Source: Sulfuritalea sp.
Lineage (GTDB): Bacteria; Pseudomonadota; Gammaproteobacteria; Burkholderiales; Rhodocyclaceae
Assembly (NCBI GenBank): GCA_030651305.1
Contig: JAUSCI010000004.1
Span: forward strand, 1-37,971
DNA: 37,971 nt
Reading direction: 5' to 3'
Translations under genes and position numbers: made by a program
Part shown: positions 16,903-25,710 of the stretch, piece after piece
Layout: each line of letters starts with the position of its first letter
How positions within the stretch are numbered: the stretch's first letter is position 1
The notes under the pieces: generated by a model
What the model was told of the DNA's origin: nothing
Databases searched by the model: none
Seen by the model: the letters and a program-made list of their open reading frames with translations, nothing else

Positions 16903-17345
16903 GCCAGTGCGATGCCCTTGTCGTGGAAGCCTCGGGCCGCCAGGTCTGGGTTGAAGTGTCCGGACGAGTTTCGGCCTGCGGCAACTGCAAGACCCCGGAC
17001 CTTTGTCAGGGCAGCCTGCCTGGCCTGAGTGCCGAACCACGCCGATACCTGCTGGACAATCCAATCGGGGCGAGGGTGGGGGATCGCGTCAGCCTCACGG
17101 TAGCGGATGGCACGCTCTGGCGCGCGTCGGTCGCTTCCTACGTGCTGCCTGTTTTGTTGGCCATAGGCGGTGCGGCCATCGGTCAGTCGGTCGCCGGCGA
17201 TGTCTGGGCCTTGGTGGGGAGCCTGGTCGGCATTGGCGCCGGCCTTGCCCTGCTGCGCCGCGGAGAACTTCGCGCACGACACAATTCCAGTTTGTTATCG
17301 TTGCAAGTCCAAACCAATCAAGTACGTTTCAAGGATCAATCATGA
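16899..17345 (+). CDS. rseC: RseC/MucC, SoxR-reducing system family membrane protein
   Basis: The protein has 148 residues. A cytoplasmic N-domain carries cysteines C27, C30 and C36 (A-C-G-N-C-K, then D-L-C), a possible metal or Fe-S site of the RseC family. Two membrane helices follow (about 80-100 and 105-120). Family members sit in sigma-E operons, and an E. coli relative takes part in re-reducing SoxR. It overlaps rseB and degP by 4 bp on each side (ATGA), so translation is coupled. Confidence 0.9.
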   Translation: MSQCDALVVEASGRQVWVEVSGRVSACGNCKTPDLCQGSLPGLSAEPRRYLLDNPIGARVGDRVSLTVADGTLWRASVASYVLPVLLAIGGAAIGQSVAGDVWALVGSLVGIGAGLALLRRGELRARHNSSLLSLQVQTNQVRFKDQS

Positions 17346-18772
17346 AGAAACTTCTCATCTCTGTCGCATCGGTTTTTTCCTTGCTGTTTTCGTTTCAGGT
17401 TCGAGCGGCTGATCTGCCTGACTTCACCGAGCTGGTGGAAAAGCAGGGCGCCACGGTCGTCAATATCAGCACCACCCAGATCATCAAGGGGCGCCGTGGC
17501 GGTTACCCGTTCCAGTTCGACGGCGATGAGTCGGCGCAGGAACTCCTGCGCCGCTTCTTCCCTGGACAGATTCCAAATCATCCGGGAATGCCTCGGGAGT
17601 TCAAGAACCGCTCGCTGGGGTCCGGCTTCATCATCAGTGCCGACGGTCATATCCTGACCAATGCGCACGTGGTAGACGGTGCCGATGAGGTGCTGGTAAA
17701 GCTCACCGACAAGCGTGAGTTCAAGGCCAAGGTGCTGGGCGCCGACAAACGTACCGACGTGGCGCTGATCAAGATCGAGGCCAGCAATTTGCCGGTGGCG
17801 AAACTCGGCGACTCGGTCAAGCTCAAGGTCGGCGAATGGGTGGTGGCGATCGGCTCTCCCTTCGGTTTCGAGAACTCGGTGACGGCCGGTATCGTCAGCG
17901 CCAAGGGGCGCTCCCTGGCGCACGAGAACTACGTGCCCTTCATCCAGACCGATGCGGCGATCAATCCGGGCAATTCCGGCGGGCCGCTGTTCAACATGAA
18001 GGGCGAGGTGGTGGGCATCAATTCGCAGATTTATTCGCGTTCCGGCGGCTCCATGGGTGTGTCCTTTGCGATTCCGATCGATCTGGCAATGGAAGTTCAG
18101 GGTCAGTTGAAGGCAAAAGGCAAGGTAAGCCGCGGGCGCCTCGGCATTGGCATTCAGGAAGTCACCAAGGAGTTGGCGGAGTCCTTCAATCTCGGCAAAC
18201 CCCAGGGTGCGCTGGTGGCTTCGGTGGAGAAGGGGCTGGCGGCTGACAAGGCCGGCGTTGAAGTCGGCGACATCATTCTCAAGTTCGACGGCAAGGTAGT
18301 GGCCGAATCGGGCGACTTGCCGCGCATGGTCGGCGCGACCAGACCCGGCAGCAAGGTCGTCATCCAGATCTGGCGCAAGGGCGCGAGCCGCGACCTGACT
18401 GCGACTGTCGGCGAGATACCGGATGAAGAAGGCAGCTCGCGCAGTGCCAACCGCGGCGGCAAGTCGACCGAACCGCTTGCCAACCGGCTCGGACTGGTGC
18501 TGGCGGTTCCGACGGCGGAGCAGAAGCGAACACTGGGCATCCAGCACGGATTGATCGTCGAGGAAGTCAGAAACAGCGGTACGCGGACGGAGTTGCGATC
18601 CGGCGACATCATCCTGTCGGTGATCAGCAAGGGCGGTCAGACCGACGTCAAATCGGTGTCTCAATTCAACGATCTGCTGCAGGGTATCGACAAGAGTGCC
18701 GCGATCACCCTGCTGGTGAGGCGGGGCGATTCGCAGACTTTCATCATCATCAAGGGCTTATCCGATAAATAG
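17342..18772 (+). CDS. degP: DegP/MucD-type periplasmic serine protease (HtrA family)
   Basis: HtrA protease-chaperone acting on misfolded envelope proteins, 476 residues. The signal peptide M-K-K-L-L-I-S-V-A-S ends at A-R-A/A-D near residue 23. The catalytic triad is H109 (T-N-A-H-V-V-D), D139 (R-T-D-V-A-L) and S212 (G-N-S-G-G-P-L). Two PDZ domains follow, around 255-345 and 370-470. It is the last gene of the rpoE operon, matching mucD in pseudomonads. An in-frame upstream reading from 17003 overlaps rseC and is not real. Confidence 0.95.
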   Translation: MKKLLISVASVFSLLFSFQVRAADLPDFTELVEKQGATVVNISTTQIIKGRRGGYPFQFDGDESAQELLRRFFPGQIPNHPGMPREFKNRSLGSGFIISADGHILTNAHVVDGADEVLVKLTDKREFKAKVLGADKRTDVALIKIEASNLPVAKLGDSVKLKVGEWVVAIGSPFGFENSVTAGIVSAKGRSLAHENYVPFIQTDAAINPGNSGGPLFNMKGEVVGINSQIYSRSGGSMGVSFAIPIDLAMEVQGQLKAKGKVSRGRLGIGIQEVTKELAESFNLGKPQGALVASVEKGLAADKAGVEVGDIILKFDGKVVAESGDLPRMVGATRPGSKVVIQIWRKGASRDLTATVGEIPDEEGSSRSANRGGKSTEPLANRLGLVLAVPTAEQKRTLGIQHGLIVEEVRNSGTRTELRSGDIILSVISKGGQTDVKSVSQFNDLLQGIDKSAAITLLVRRGDSQTFIIIKGLSDK

Positions 18773-18791
18773 ACCTCCTGAGGATCGGCCG

Positions 18792-19046
18792 TTGCCGCGG
18801 TTGCGGCTGTACAGCCGCAACTACTGTCACCTGTGCCATGACATGCTCGCCGCGCTGGAAGCCCTGCGCGGCGGGCCTGGCGTGGTGCATTTCGGCATCG
18901 AAGTGCTGGATGTCGATGCCGACCCGGCGCTCGAAGCGAAATACGATGAGCTGGTGCCGGTGCTGGTCGATGGCGAGGGTATGGAGCTCTGCCATTACTT
19001 CCTTGATGAGGCGAAAGTGCGTGAGTATTTGAGCGCGTTCCGTTAA
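18792..19046 (+). CDS. Glutaredoxin-like protein (DUF836 family)
   Basis: An 84-residue thioredoxin-fold protein with an early C-H-L-C redox motif (Y-S-R-N-Y-C-H-L-C-H-D-M), then V-L-D-V-D-A-D, the cis-proline stretch E-L-V-P-V-L, and a helical tail. This is the small glutaredoxin family (PF05768) that often lies before lepA. It starts with TTG, with TGAGG 8 bp upstream; no ATG or GTG start is available in frame. Its target is unknown. Its 3' end contains TTAAAAT, a -10-like box that may help transcribe lepA. Confidence 0.85.
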   Translation: MPRLRLYSRNYCHLCHDMLAALEALRGGPGVVHFGIEVLDVDADPALEAKYDELVPVLVDGEGMELCHYFLDEAKVREYLSAFR

Positions 19047-19091
19047 AATCCGTCCCTTGCTTTTTAGCCTCCAAGGTGCTCAACAGCCTGG

Positions 19092-20903
19092 ATGAGCGCT
19101 GTTGACCCCATGAATCACATCCGCAATTTCTCCATCATCGCCCATATTGACCACGGCAAATCCACACTGGCCGACCGCATCATCCAGCGCTGCGGCGGGC
19201 TCGCCGACCGCGAGATGGAGGCGCAAGTGCTCGACTCGATGGATATCGAGCGCGAGCGCGGCATCACCATCAAGGCGCAGACGGCATCCCTCAGCTACAC
19301 GGCACGCGACGGCCAGATTTACAACCTCAACCTGATCGACACGCCGGGGCATGTGGACTTCTCCTATGAGGTGAGTCGCTCGCTTTCCGCCTGCGAAGGC
19401 GCGCTGCTGGTGGTCGACGTCTCGCAGGGCGTGGAGGCGCAGACGGTGGCGAATTGCTACACGGCGATCGAGTTGGGCGTCGATGTGGTTCCGGTGCTGA
19501 ACAAGATCGACTTGCCGGCAGCCGACCCGGATAACGCACGCCAGGAAATCGAGGACGTGATCGGCATCGACGCGACCGAGGCCATCCTTTGCTCGGCGAA
19601 AACCGGCGTCGGTGTGGATGATGTCCTGGAAGCCGTCATCGCCCGCATCCCGCCGCCCAAAGGCGATCCGGCGGCGCCCCTGAAGGCGCTGATCATCGAC
19701 TCCTGGTTCGACAACTATGTCGGCGTGGTAATGCTGGTGCGCGTGGTGGATGGCACGGTGCGCGCCAAGGACAGGTTGCTGCTGATGGCCGAGGGTTCCA
19801 TTCATCTGTGCGAGCAGGTTGGCGTGTTTACGCCGAAGTCGCTGACCCGCAGCGAATTGAGCGCGGGCGAGGTGGGCTTCATCATCTCCGGCATCAAGGA
19901 ACTCGACGCCGCCAAGGTGGGTGACACCGTGACCACGGTCGACCGGCGCGCGGCGGCGCCGCTGGCGGGTTTCAAGGAAATCAAGCCGCAGGTCTTTGCC
20001 GGCCTCTACCCGGTTGAATCCAACCAGTACGACGGCTTGCGCGACTCACTGGAAAAGCTGCACCTGAACGATGCCTCGTTGCACTACGAACCGGAAGTCT
20101 CGCAGGCGCTCGGCTTCGGCTTTCGCTGCGGCTTCCTCGGTCTGCTGCACATGGAAATCGTGCAGGAGCGCCTGGAGCGCGAGTTCGACCAGGACCTGAT
20201 CACTACGGCGCCGACGGTTGTGTATGAGGTGCTGATGAATGACGGTACCGTGATCCAGGTCGAGAATCCGGCGAAGCTGCCAGAAACACAGAAAGTGGAA
20301 GAAATTCGCGAGCCAATCATCACCACCAAGATATTCGTGCCGCAGGAATATCTCGGTGCCGTCATCACCTTGTGCGAAAGCAAGCGCGGCGCGCAGGTGA
20401 ATCTGGCTTATCACGGCCGCCAGGTCCAGCTGACTTACGAGATGCCGATGGCCGAAGTGGTGATGGACTTCTTCGACAAGCTGAAATCGGTTTCGCGCGG
20501 CTATGCCTCGCTCGACTACGACTTCAAGGAGTATCGGGCGGCCGATGTGGTCAAGCTCGACATCCTGATCAACGGCGAAAAGGTCGATGCCCTGTCGGTC
20601 ATCGTGCATCGCGCCAATGCGCCGTATCGCGGACGCGAACTTGCCGCCAAGATGCGCCAGCTGATTCCGCGCCAGATGTACGATGTCGCGATCCAGGCCG
20701 CCATCGGTTCGACCATCATCTCCCGCGAGAACGTCAAGGCCATGCGCAAGGACGTGTTGGCCAAGTGCTATGGCGGCGACATCACGCGCAAGAAGAAGCT
20801 GCTGGAAAAGCAGAAGGCCGGCAAGAAGCGCATGAAGCAGGTCGGCCGGGTTGAAATTCCGCAGGAAGCGTTTCTTGCGGTGTTGCGTGTGGGTGACAAA
20901 TGA
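19092..20903 (+). CDS. lepA: Elongation factor 4 (LepA), ribosome-associated GTPase
   Basis: A translational GTPase that binds ribosomes and aids initiation or back-translocation. The 603-residue protein has G1 [10 protein letters not shown]2 R-G-I-T-I-K, G3 D-T-P-G-H-V, G4 N-K-I-D, domain II, then the LepA C-terminal domain ending with [20 protein letters not shown]. The second methionine (19110, M-N-H-I-R-N-F) is the usual family start; the first (19092) adds six residues. It overlaps lepB by 4 bp. Confidence 0.97.
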   Translation: MSAVDPMNHIRNFSIIAHIDHGKSTLADRIIQRCGGLADREMEAQVLDSMDIERERGITIKAQTASLSYTARDGQIYNLNLIDTPGHVDFSYEVSRSLSACEGALLVVDVSQGVEAQTVANCYTAIELGVDVVPVLNKIDLPAADPDNARQEIEDVIGIDATEAILCSAKTGVGVDDVLEAVIARIPPPKGDPAAPLKALIIDSWFDNYVGVVMLVRVVDGTVRAKDRLLLMAEGSIHLCEQVGVFTPKSLTRSELSAGEVGFIISGIKELDAAKVGDTVTTVDRRAAAPLAGFKEIKPQVFAGLYPVESNQYDGLRDSLEKLHLNDASLHYEPEVSQALGFGFRCGFLGLLHMEIVQERLEREFDQDLITTAPTVVYEVLMNDGTVIQVENPAKLPETQKVEEIREPIITTKIFVPQEYLGAVITLCESKRGAQVNLAYHGRQVQLTYEMPMAEVVMDFFDKLKSVSRGYASLDYDFKEYRAADVVKLDILINGEKVDALSVIVHRANAPYRGRELAAKMRQLIPRQMYDVAIQAAIGSTIISRENVKAMRKDVLAKCYGGDITRKKKLLEKQKAGKKRMKQVGRVEIPQEAFLAVLRVGDK

Positions 20904-21688
20904 ACTTTGCTCTGATCCTCTTCATACTTGTTGTCGCCACCGGCATCGTCTGGGCCTTCGATCATTTCTGGGCCAGAAAGAAACGCCCGGTCGATGCCAA
21001 GGATCCATGGTGGGTCGAATACGGCGGCAGCTTTTTTCCCGTGATTCTTGCGGTTTTCCTGCTGCGTTCGTTTCTCGTCGAGCCGTTCAAGATTCCCTCC
21101 GGATCGATGATCCCGACGCTGCTCGTGGGCGATTTCATCCTGGTGAACAAGTACACGTATGGGGTACGCCTGCCGGTGCTCAACAAAAAGATTGTCGAGC
21201 TCAACTCGCCGCAACGGGGCGATGTGGCGGTGTTTCGTTATCCGCCGGATCCGTCGCTCGACTACATCAAGCGCGTGGTCGGTTTGCCCGGCGACAAAAT
21301 CGTCTACCGCAACAAGAAGCTGACCATCAATGGCCAGGAGATCGCGCAGAAGAAGATCGAGGACTATCTCGACCGCGACCGCCTGTTCTATACCCCGCGT
21401 TTCATGGAAACCCTGGGTAGCGTGGAGCATAATATTCTGGTGGAACCCGACGCCGCTTCCTTCGTTCAGCAAATTGTCCGGTTTCCGCATGGCGATAAAT
21501 GCCACTACAATAGCGAAGGCGTGAGTTGCGAGGTTCCGGCCGGACACTATTTCATGATGGGCGATAACCGCGACAATTCCCAGGACAGCCGTTTCTGGGG
21601 CTTCGTCCCTGACGAAAACCTGGTCGGCAAGGCATTCTTCATCTGGTTCAATTTTGGCGATCTGAAACGGATCGGCTCGTTTCATTAG
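20900..21688 (+). CDS. lepB: Signal peptidase I
   Basis: LepB removes signal peptides from exported proteins such as RseB and DegP encoded here. The 262-residue protein has two N-terminal membrane segments (residues 2-20 and about 45-60). The Ser-Lys dyad is S69 in I-P-S-G-S-M and K124 in [11 protein letters not shown]. Box [12 protein letters not shown], follows. The lepA-lepB overlap is 4 bp, matching the standard order with rnc and era downstream. Confidence 0.96.
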   Translation: MNFALILFILVVATGIVWAFDHFWARKKRPVDAKDPWWVEYGGSFFPVILAVFLLRSFLVEPFKIPSGSMIPTLLVGDFILVNKYTYGVRLPVLNKKIVELNSPQRGDVAVFRYPPDPSLDYIKRVVGLPGDKIVYRNKKLTINGQEIAQKKIEDYLDRDRLFYTPRFMETLGSVEHNILVEPDAASFVQQIVRFPHGDKCHYNSEGVSCEVPAGHYFMMGDNRDNSQDSRFWGFVPDENLVGKAFFIWFNFGDLKRIGSFH

Positions 21689-21696
21689 GAGATGAC

Positions 21697-22056
21697 ATGA
21701 AATTTCAGCGTGGGATCAGTATGAACGCACTCATGTTTGGTGGCGCGGCATTGGCATTGGTCGCATTGCTGATAATGAAGGCCTTGCCGCCCTGGATGGA
21801 GTACGGCAATGCCGTCAAGGCGATCAAGGGAACCGCTGCCGACAGCAGCCTCAAGGAAGCATCGATGAAGCAGGTGCGTGACGCGTATACCAGGCGTGCC
21901 GACATGGATGATGTCAAGAGCGTGCCGGCGGCGGATCTGGACATCACCAAGGAAGGCGGCGAGCTGGTCATCTCCTTCAAGTATGAAAAGAAGGTGCCAT
22001 TGTTCAGCAATGTCAGCCTCGTCTTCGATTTTGAGGCCAGCAGCACCAAGCAATGA
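21697..22056 (+). CDS. DUF4845 single-pass membrane protein
   Basis: A 119-residue protein with one N-terminal membrane helix (M-N-A-L-M-F-G-G-A-A-L-A-L-V-A-L-L-I-M, about residues 9-28). A periplasmic-looking domain follows, with V-R-D-A-Y-T-R-R-A-D-M-D-D-V and a beta-rich end (V-I-S-F-K-Y-E-K-K-V-P-L). It matches the uncharacterised DUF4845 family conserved between lepB and rnc in betaproteobacteria and gammaproteobacteria. Function is unknown; a helper role beside signal peptidase is only a guess from position. GGAG lies just before the ATG, and the gene overlaps rnc by 4 bp. Confidence 0.85.
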   Translation: MKFQRGISMNALMFGGAALALVALLIMKALPPWMEYGNAVKAIKGTAADSSLKEASMKQVRDAYTRRADMDDVKSVPAADLDITKEGGELVISFKYEKKVPLFSNVSLVFDFEASSTKQ

Positions 22057-22721
22057 ATCCGCAGAGTCTGGAGGCGGCGCTCGGGCACGCCTTCGGCCGG
22101 CCTGAGCTGCTCCGCCAGGCGCTCACCCATCGCAGTTTCGGTTCGCCCCATAACGAGCGTCTTGAGTTCCTCGGTGACTCGGTGCTCAACTGCGCCGTCG
22201 CCGGGTATCTGTACCAACGCTTTGCGGATCTGAAGGAGGGCGAACTTTCCCGCTTGCGCGCAAGTCTGGTGAGGCAGAAATCGCTGGCCGATATTGCGCA
22301 GAGTCTGGCTCTGGGTGGCTTCCTTCGCTTGGGCGAGGGCGAACTGAAGAGCGGCGGCGCCCGGCGTCCCTCGATTCTTGCCGATGCGCTGGAGGCAATT
22401 GTCGGCGCGATCTATGTTGATGCCGGCTTTGGTGCGGCGAAGGCTGTCATCGAGCGATTGTATGAGCCGGCCATGAGCCGCATCGATGCCAATGACGCCG
22501 GCAAGGATCCGAAAACCGCCTTGCAGGAAGTCCTGCAGGGACGGCATCTGCCCTTGCCGCGCTATGCCTTGCTCGCCACTCGCGGCGAGGCGCATGCCCA
22601 GGAGTTCGAAATGGAATGCGTCATTCCGGAACTGGGCATCCGCAGCACCGGTGTCGGCGGCAGCCGCCGGATTGCCGAGCAGCAGGCCGCACAGCGCGCG
22701 ATTGCGGAGATCAAGCCATGA
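22053..22721 (+). CDS. rnc: Ribonuclease III
   Basis: RNase III cuts double-stranded RNA, including rRNA precursors. The 222-residue protein has the signature N-E-R-L-E-F-L-G-D-S-V-L-N with catalytic Glu and Asp near residues 36-42, and L-A-D-A-L-E-A-I-V-G-A-I-Y with the second acidic pair. A C-terminal dsRNA-binding domain runs from about residue 150 (P-K-T-A-L-Q-E-V-L-Q-G) and ends R-R-I-A-E-Q-Q-A-A. It overlaps era by 4 bp. Confidence 0.97.
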   Translation: MNPQSLEAALGHAFGRPELLRQALTHRSFGSPHNERLEFLGDSVLNCAVAGYLYQRFADLKEGELSRLRASLVRQKSLADIAQSLALGGFLRLGEGELKSGGARRPSILADALEAIVGAIYVDAGFGAAKAVIERLYEPAMSRIDANDAGKDPKTALQEVLQGRHLPLPRYALLATRGEAHAQEFEMECVIPELGIRSTGVGGSRRIAEQQAAQRAIAEIKP

Positions 22722-23605
22722 AACCGGAATTTCGCACCGGCTACCTGGCGGTCATCGGCCGTCCCAACGTCGGCAAATCGACCTTGACCAATCGTCTGGT
22801 TGGCGCCAAGGTCAGCATTACCTCGAAGAAGGCGCAGACCACGCGGCATCGCATTCACGGCGTACTCACCACGGACGATGCGCAGTTCATTTTCGTCGAT
22901 ACGCCGGGTTTTCAGATGACGCACAAGAATGCGCTCAATCGTCTGATGAACCGCAGCGTGACGTCCACATTTGCCGATGTCGACGTCATTCTGCTGGTGG
23001 TCGAAGCCGGTCACTGGGGCGCGGGCGAAGGCGAGATCCTGCGCATGCTGCCTGCGGCGACTCCGGTGGTGCTGGTGATCAACAAGATCGACCGCCTGGC
23101 CGACAAGGCCGAGTTGCTGCCGTTCATTGCCAAGGTTTCCGTGCTGCATGAGTTTGCAGAACTGGTGCCGCTTTCGGCCGAGAAGGGGCTGGGCACGGAT
23201 GAATTGCTGGCCACCGTCGCCCGCTACCTGCCGGAGGCGCCGCCGGTGTTTGCTGCCGACGACATTACCGACCGCTCCGAGCGTTTCATGGCCTCCGAGA
23301 TATTGCGCGAAAAGCTGTTCCGCAACCTCGGCGAGGAACTGCCCTACGGTATCGCCGTGGAAATAGAGAAGTTCGAGCAGGAAGGCGAACTGCGCCGCAT
23401 TCACGCGGCCGTGATCGTCGATAAGGCGGGGCATCGCGCCATCGTCATCGGCAAGGGCGGTGAGCGGCTGAAGCGCATCTCGACCGATGCGCGCAAGGAA
23501 ATGGAAACCCTGTTCGGCGGCAAGGTCTGGCTTGAGACCTGGGTCAAGGTCAAGGGCGGCTGGGCCGACGACGAGCGCGCACTGAAGAGTCTGGGCTACG
23601 GTTAG
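22718..23605 (+). CDS. era: GTPase Era
   Basis: Era binds the 3' end of 16S rRNA and helps 30S assembly. The 295-residue protein has G-R-P-N-V-G-K-S-T (G1), T-T-R-H-R-I (G2), D-T-P-G (G3), N-K-I-D (G4) and S-A-E-K-G-L-G (G5). The C-terminal KH domain has V-I-G-K-G-G-E-R-L-K-R-I. The start is the ATG overlapping the rnc stop; the longer frame from 22616 lies inside rnc. RNase III and Era both act on 16S rRNA maturation, so pairing makes sense. Confidence 0.97.
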   Translation: MKPEFRTGYLAVIGRPNVGKSTLTNRLVGAKVSITSKKAQTTRHRIHGVLTTDDAQFIFVDTPGFQMTHKNALNRLMNRSVTSTFADVDVILLVVEAGHWGAGEGEILRMLPAATPVVLVINKIDRLADKAELLPFIAKVSVLHEFAELVPLSAEKGLGTDELLATVARYLPEAPPVFAADDITDRSERFMASEILREKLFRNLGEELPYGIAVEIEKFEQEGELRRIHAAVIVDKAGHRAIVIGKGGERLKRISTDARKEMETLFGGKVWLETWVKVKGGWADDERALKSLGYG

Positions 23606-23609
23606 CCAC

Positions 23610-24320
23610 GTGAGCAAGCGCGTCGACGGCCAGTCGGCCTATGTCCTGCATCTGCATCCCTACAGCGAGACCAGTCTCGTGGTTGACGTGTTCACCCGCG
23701 AGCACGGCCGCGTCCCGCTGCTGGCGCGCGGCGCGCGGCGGCCGCGTTCCGCCATGCGCGGCATGCTGATGTCCTTTCAGCCGCTGGAACTCGGCTGGTT
23801 CGGCGGCGGCGAAGTCAAGACCCTGGCCAAGGCCGAATGGCTCGGCGGCATGCCCTTGCTGGGCGGCCGCTGCCTGCTGCTCGGCTATTACCTCAACGAA
23901 TTGCTGCTGAAAATGCTGCCGCGCGAGGACGCCCACAGTGCGCTGTTCGACGCCTATGCCTTCGCCTTGCGCGCGCTGGCCGAAGGCAGCGCCGACGCAC
24001 CGGAGCTGCGCCGTTTCGAGAAGACCCTGTTGAAGGAACTCGGCTACGGCCTGACGCTAGATGTCGACATGGAGACCGGCCAGCCGGTCGTGCCGGAGGG
24101 CGAATATACCTACCTGAACGAACGCGGTCCGGTGAAAGTCGGCGCTGGCGACACGGCGACAGTGAGCGGCAAGACGCTGCTCGACATGGCGGCGGACGAT
24201 TATGCCGATCCCCGCACGCGGCTCGAAAGCCGGCAACTCATGCGCCAGCTCATCGCCCATCATCTGGGCGGCAAGCCGCTGCAATCGCGGCGGGTATTCA
24301 TCGAATTACAGGAACTGTGA
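23610..24320 (+). CDS. recO: DNA repair protein RecO
   Basis: RecO loads RecA onto SSB-coated single-stranded DNA with RecR. The 236-residue protein has the OB-fold start (A-Y-V-L-H-L-H-P-Y-S-E-T-S-L-V-V-D-V-F-T) and R-G-A-R-R-P-R-S. The helical part has Y-Y-L-N-E-L-L-L and F-E-K-T-L-L-K-E-L-G-Y-G. It starts with GTG 4 bp after era. Codons for V-K-V-G-A-G-D-T-A-T (around residue 175-184) are a copy of a dispersed repeat. They fall in the variable linker before V-S-G-K-T-L-L, which suggests an insertion tolerated in a loop. Confidence 0.93.
   Translation: MSKRVDGQSAYVLHLHPYSETSLVVDVFTREHGRVPLLARGARRPRSAMRGMLMSFQPLELGWFGGGEVKTLAKAEWLGGMPLLGGRCLLLGYYLNELLLKMLPREDAHSALFDAYAFALRALAEGSADAPELRRFEKTLLKELGYGLTLDVDMETGQPVVPEGEYTYLNERGPVKVGAGDTATVSGKTLLDMAADDYADPRTRLESRQLMRQLIAHHLGGKPLQSRRVFIELQEL
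24133..24159 (+). repeat. Dispersed short repeat, copy B (inside recO)
   Basis: Identical for 27 bases to copy A (1201-1227, minus strand). In the recO frame it reads V-K-V-G-A-G-D-T-A. It lies between conserved RecO blocks. Confidence 0.8.
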
Positions 24321-24402
24321 AAAGTGAAACGTGAAACGGGAAAAGTGAAACGTGAAAATCGGAAGACGGGGCGCTTCTACGTTCCACTTTTCACGTTTCA
24401 CG
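24317..24402. repeat. GTGAAA-type repeats forming a large stem-loop between recO and pdxJ
   Basis: Two direct copies of a GAAAAGTGAAACGTGAAA unit start right at the recO stop. The arm 24330-24352 pairs with 24380-24402 in 21 of 23 positions, with a loop of about 27 bases. It lacks a T-run. It looks like a small palindromic intergenic element that could also shield or end the recO mRNA. Confidence 0.7.
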
Positions 24403-24417
24403 GATTTTGGAGAAATC

Positions 24418-25167
24418 ATGATTGAACTTGGCGTGAATATTGACCACGTGGCGACGGTGCGCGAGGCGCGGAAAACTCACGAACCCGATCCGGTCTGGGC
24501 CGCCGTCGAGGCGCATCTGGGCGGCGCCGACGGCATTACCGTGCATTTGCGGGAAGATCGTCGCCACATCCAGGACCGCGACGTGCGGCGCTTGCGCGAA
24601 CTGACCCACATCAAGCTGAACCTCGAAATGGCGGCGACCGAAGAGATGGTCGGCATCGCCTGCCAGATCAAGCCGGAGATGGCCATGCTGGTGCCCGAGG
24701 GGCGGCACGAAGTCACCACCGAGGGCGGGCTGGACGTGGCCGGCCAGGAGGCGCGCCTGCGCGAAGTAGTGGCGCGGCTGGCGGATTCCGGCATCGTTAC
24801 CAGCGCTTTCATCGATGCCGACCTGCCGCAGGTGGAGGCCGCCGCCCGCATCGGCGTGCGGGTATGCGAAATCCATACTGGTCCGTATGCCCATGCGTTC
24901 TATAGCCGTGGCCGCGATCCGGAAAGTCCGCCGGTAGTGGCCGAACTGGACAAGATCCGCCGTGCCGGCGAGGCGATTCGTGGCGCCGGCATGCATTTCA
25001 ATGCCGGCCATGCGCTCAACTACTTCAACGTCCAGCCGGTGGCGGCCTTGCCCGGCATTCGCGAACTCCATATCGGCCACGCCATCGTCAGCCGCGCCAT
25101 ATTCATCGGCATGCGCGAAGCCGTGGCCGAGATGAAGCGCCTCATGCGCGAGGCGCAATGCGGGTGA
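24418..25167 (+). CDS. pdxJ: Pyridoxine 5'-phosphate synthase
   Basis: PdxJ joins 1-deoxyxylulose 5-phosphate and 3-amino-2-oxopropyl phosphate to form pyridoxine phosphate. The 249-residue TIM barrel starts [15 protein letters not shown]. It has [17 protein letters not shown], a Glu-rich N-L-E-M-A, and E-I-H-T-G-P-Y-A. The C-terminal [10 protein letters not shown] closes the phosphate site. The start at 24418 has TTTTGGAG upstream; the longer frame begins inside the repeat and is not real. It precedes acpS, as in E. coli. Confidence 0.97.
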   Translation: MIELGVNIDHVATVREARKTHEPDPVWAAVEAHLGGADGITVHLREDRRHIQDRDVRRLRELTHIKLNLEMAATEEMVGIACQIKPEMAMLVPEGRHEVTTEGGLDVAGQEARLREVVARLADSGIVTSAFIDADLPQVEAAARIGVRVCEIHTGPYAHAFYSRGRDPESPPVVAELDKIRRAGEAIRGAGMHFNAGHALNYFNVQPVAALPGIRELHIGHAIVSRAIFIGMREAVAEMKRLMREAQCG

Positions 25168-25175
25168 CGATGGAA

Positions 25176-25324
25176 AACCGGAATTCAAGCCACAGAGGGC
25201 ACAGAGGACACAGAGGGAAACGAAACACCTCGCGCTGTTGCGTTGAGGGCATCGATTCGGGCGACAATTCCTGTTGTTTGTTATGGTTTTCTCTGTGATC
25301 TCTGTGTCCTCTGTGGTTAACCGG
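25176..25324. repeat. CACAGAGG heptad palindrome between pdxJ and acpS
   Basis: The left arm (25190-25220) holds three tandem CACAGAGG-type units. The right arm (25287-25316) holds the reverse complement, and CCGG flanks both ends. The spacer of about 66 bp has no other feature. The family is familiar from many proteobacterial genomes, where translating it gives the spurious S-L-C-V-L-C-A-L-C peptide. It occupies nearly the whole gap and probably folds into a long hairpin when transcribed. Confidence 0.85.
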
Positions 25325-25332
25325 GTTTTTTC

Positions 25333-25710
25333 ATGATCTTCGGCATCGGCACCGACATCGTTGCCGTAGCGCGTATGGCCGAGTACTGGCAGCGTCACGG
25401 TGAGCGCGGGCTGGAGAAAATGCTGGCACCCGACGAGCGCGAGGCGTGTCGCAGCAGTCATGATCCGGCGCGCTTCCTGGCCAAGCGTTTCGCCGCAAAG
25501 GAGGCGCTGGGCAAGGCGCTGGGTACCGGCGTGCGCGCCCCGGTGCTGCTGCCCGACATCGCCATCAACCATGACGAACTCGGCAAGCCGGGCTTCGCCT
25601 TCGCGCCGGCACTCGCCGCCCATCTCGCCGAACGCGGACTCAGCGCCCATCTCTCAATCAGCGACGAGCAGGACTACGCCGTCGCATTCGTCATTCTGGA
25701 AACCATATGA
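25333..25710 (+). CDS. acpS: Holo-[acyl-carrier-protein] synthase
   Basis: AcpS transfers phosphopantetheine from CoA to S37 of the AcpP encoded at 11085. The 125-residue protein opens M-I-F-G-I-G-T-D-I-V-A-V-A-R (metal-binding Asp at 8). It has the second signature F-L-A-K-R-F-A-A-K-E-A-L-G-K-A-L-G-T-G with catalytic Glu. The end L-S-I-S-D-E-Q-D-Y-A-V-A-F-V matches S-x-S-H/D-x2-x-Y-A-x-A. It overlaps nagZ by 4 bp. Confidence 0.96.
   Translation: MIFGIGTDIVAVARMAEYWQRHGERGLEKMLAPDEREACRSSHDPARFLAKRFAAKEALGKALGTGVRAPVLLPDIAINHDELGKPGFAFAPALAAHLAERGLSAHLSISDEQDYAVAFVILETI

Noticed and set aside
25190-25320. Frame across the pdxJ-acpS gap spelling S-L-C-V-L-C-A-L-C
   Set aside because: It is the translation of the heptad repeat, a known annotation artefact, not a protein.
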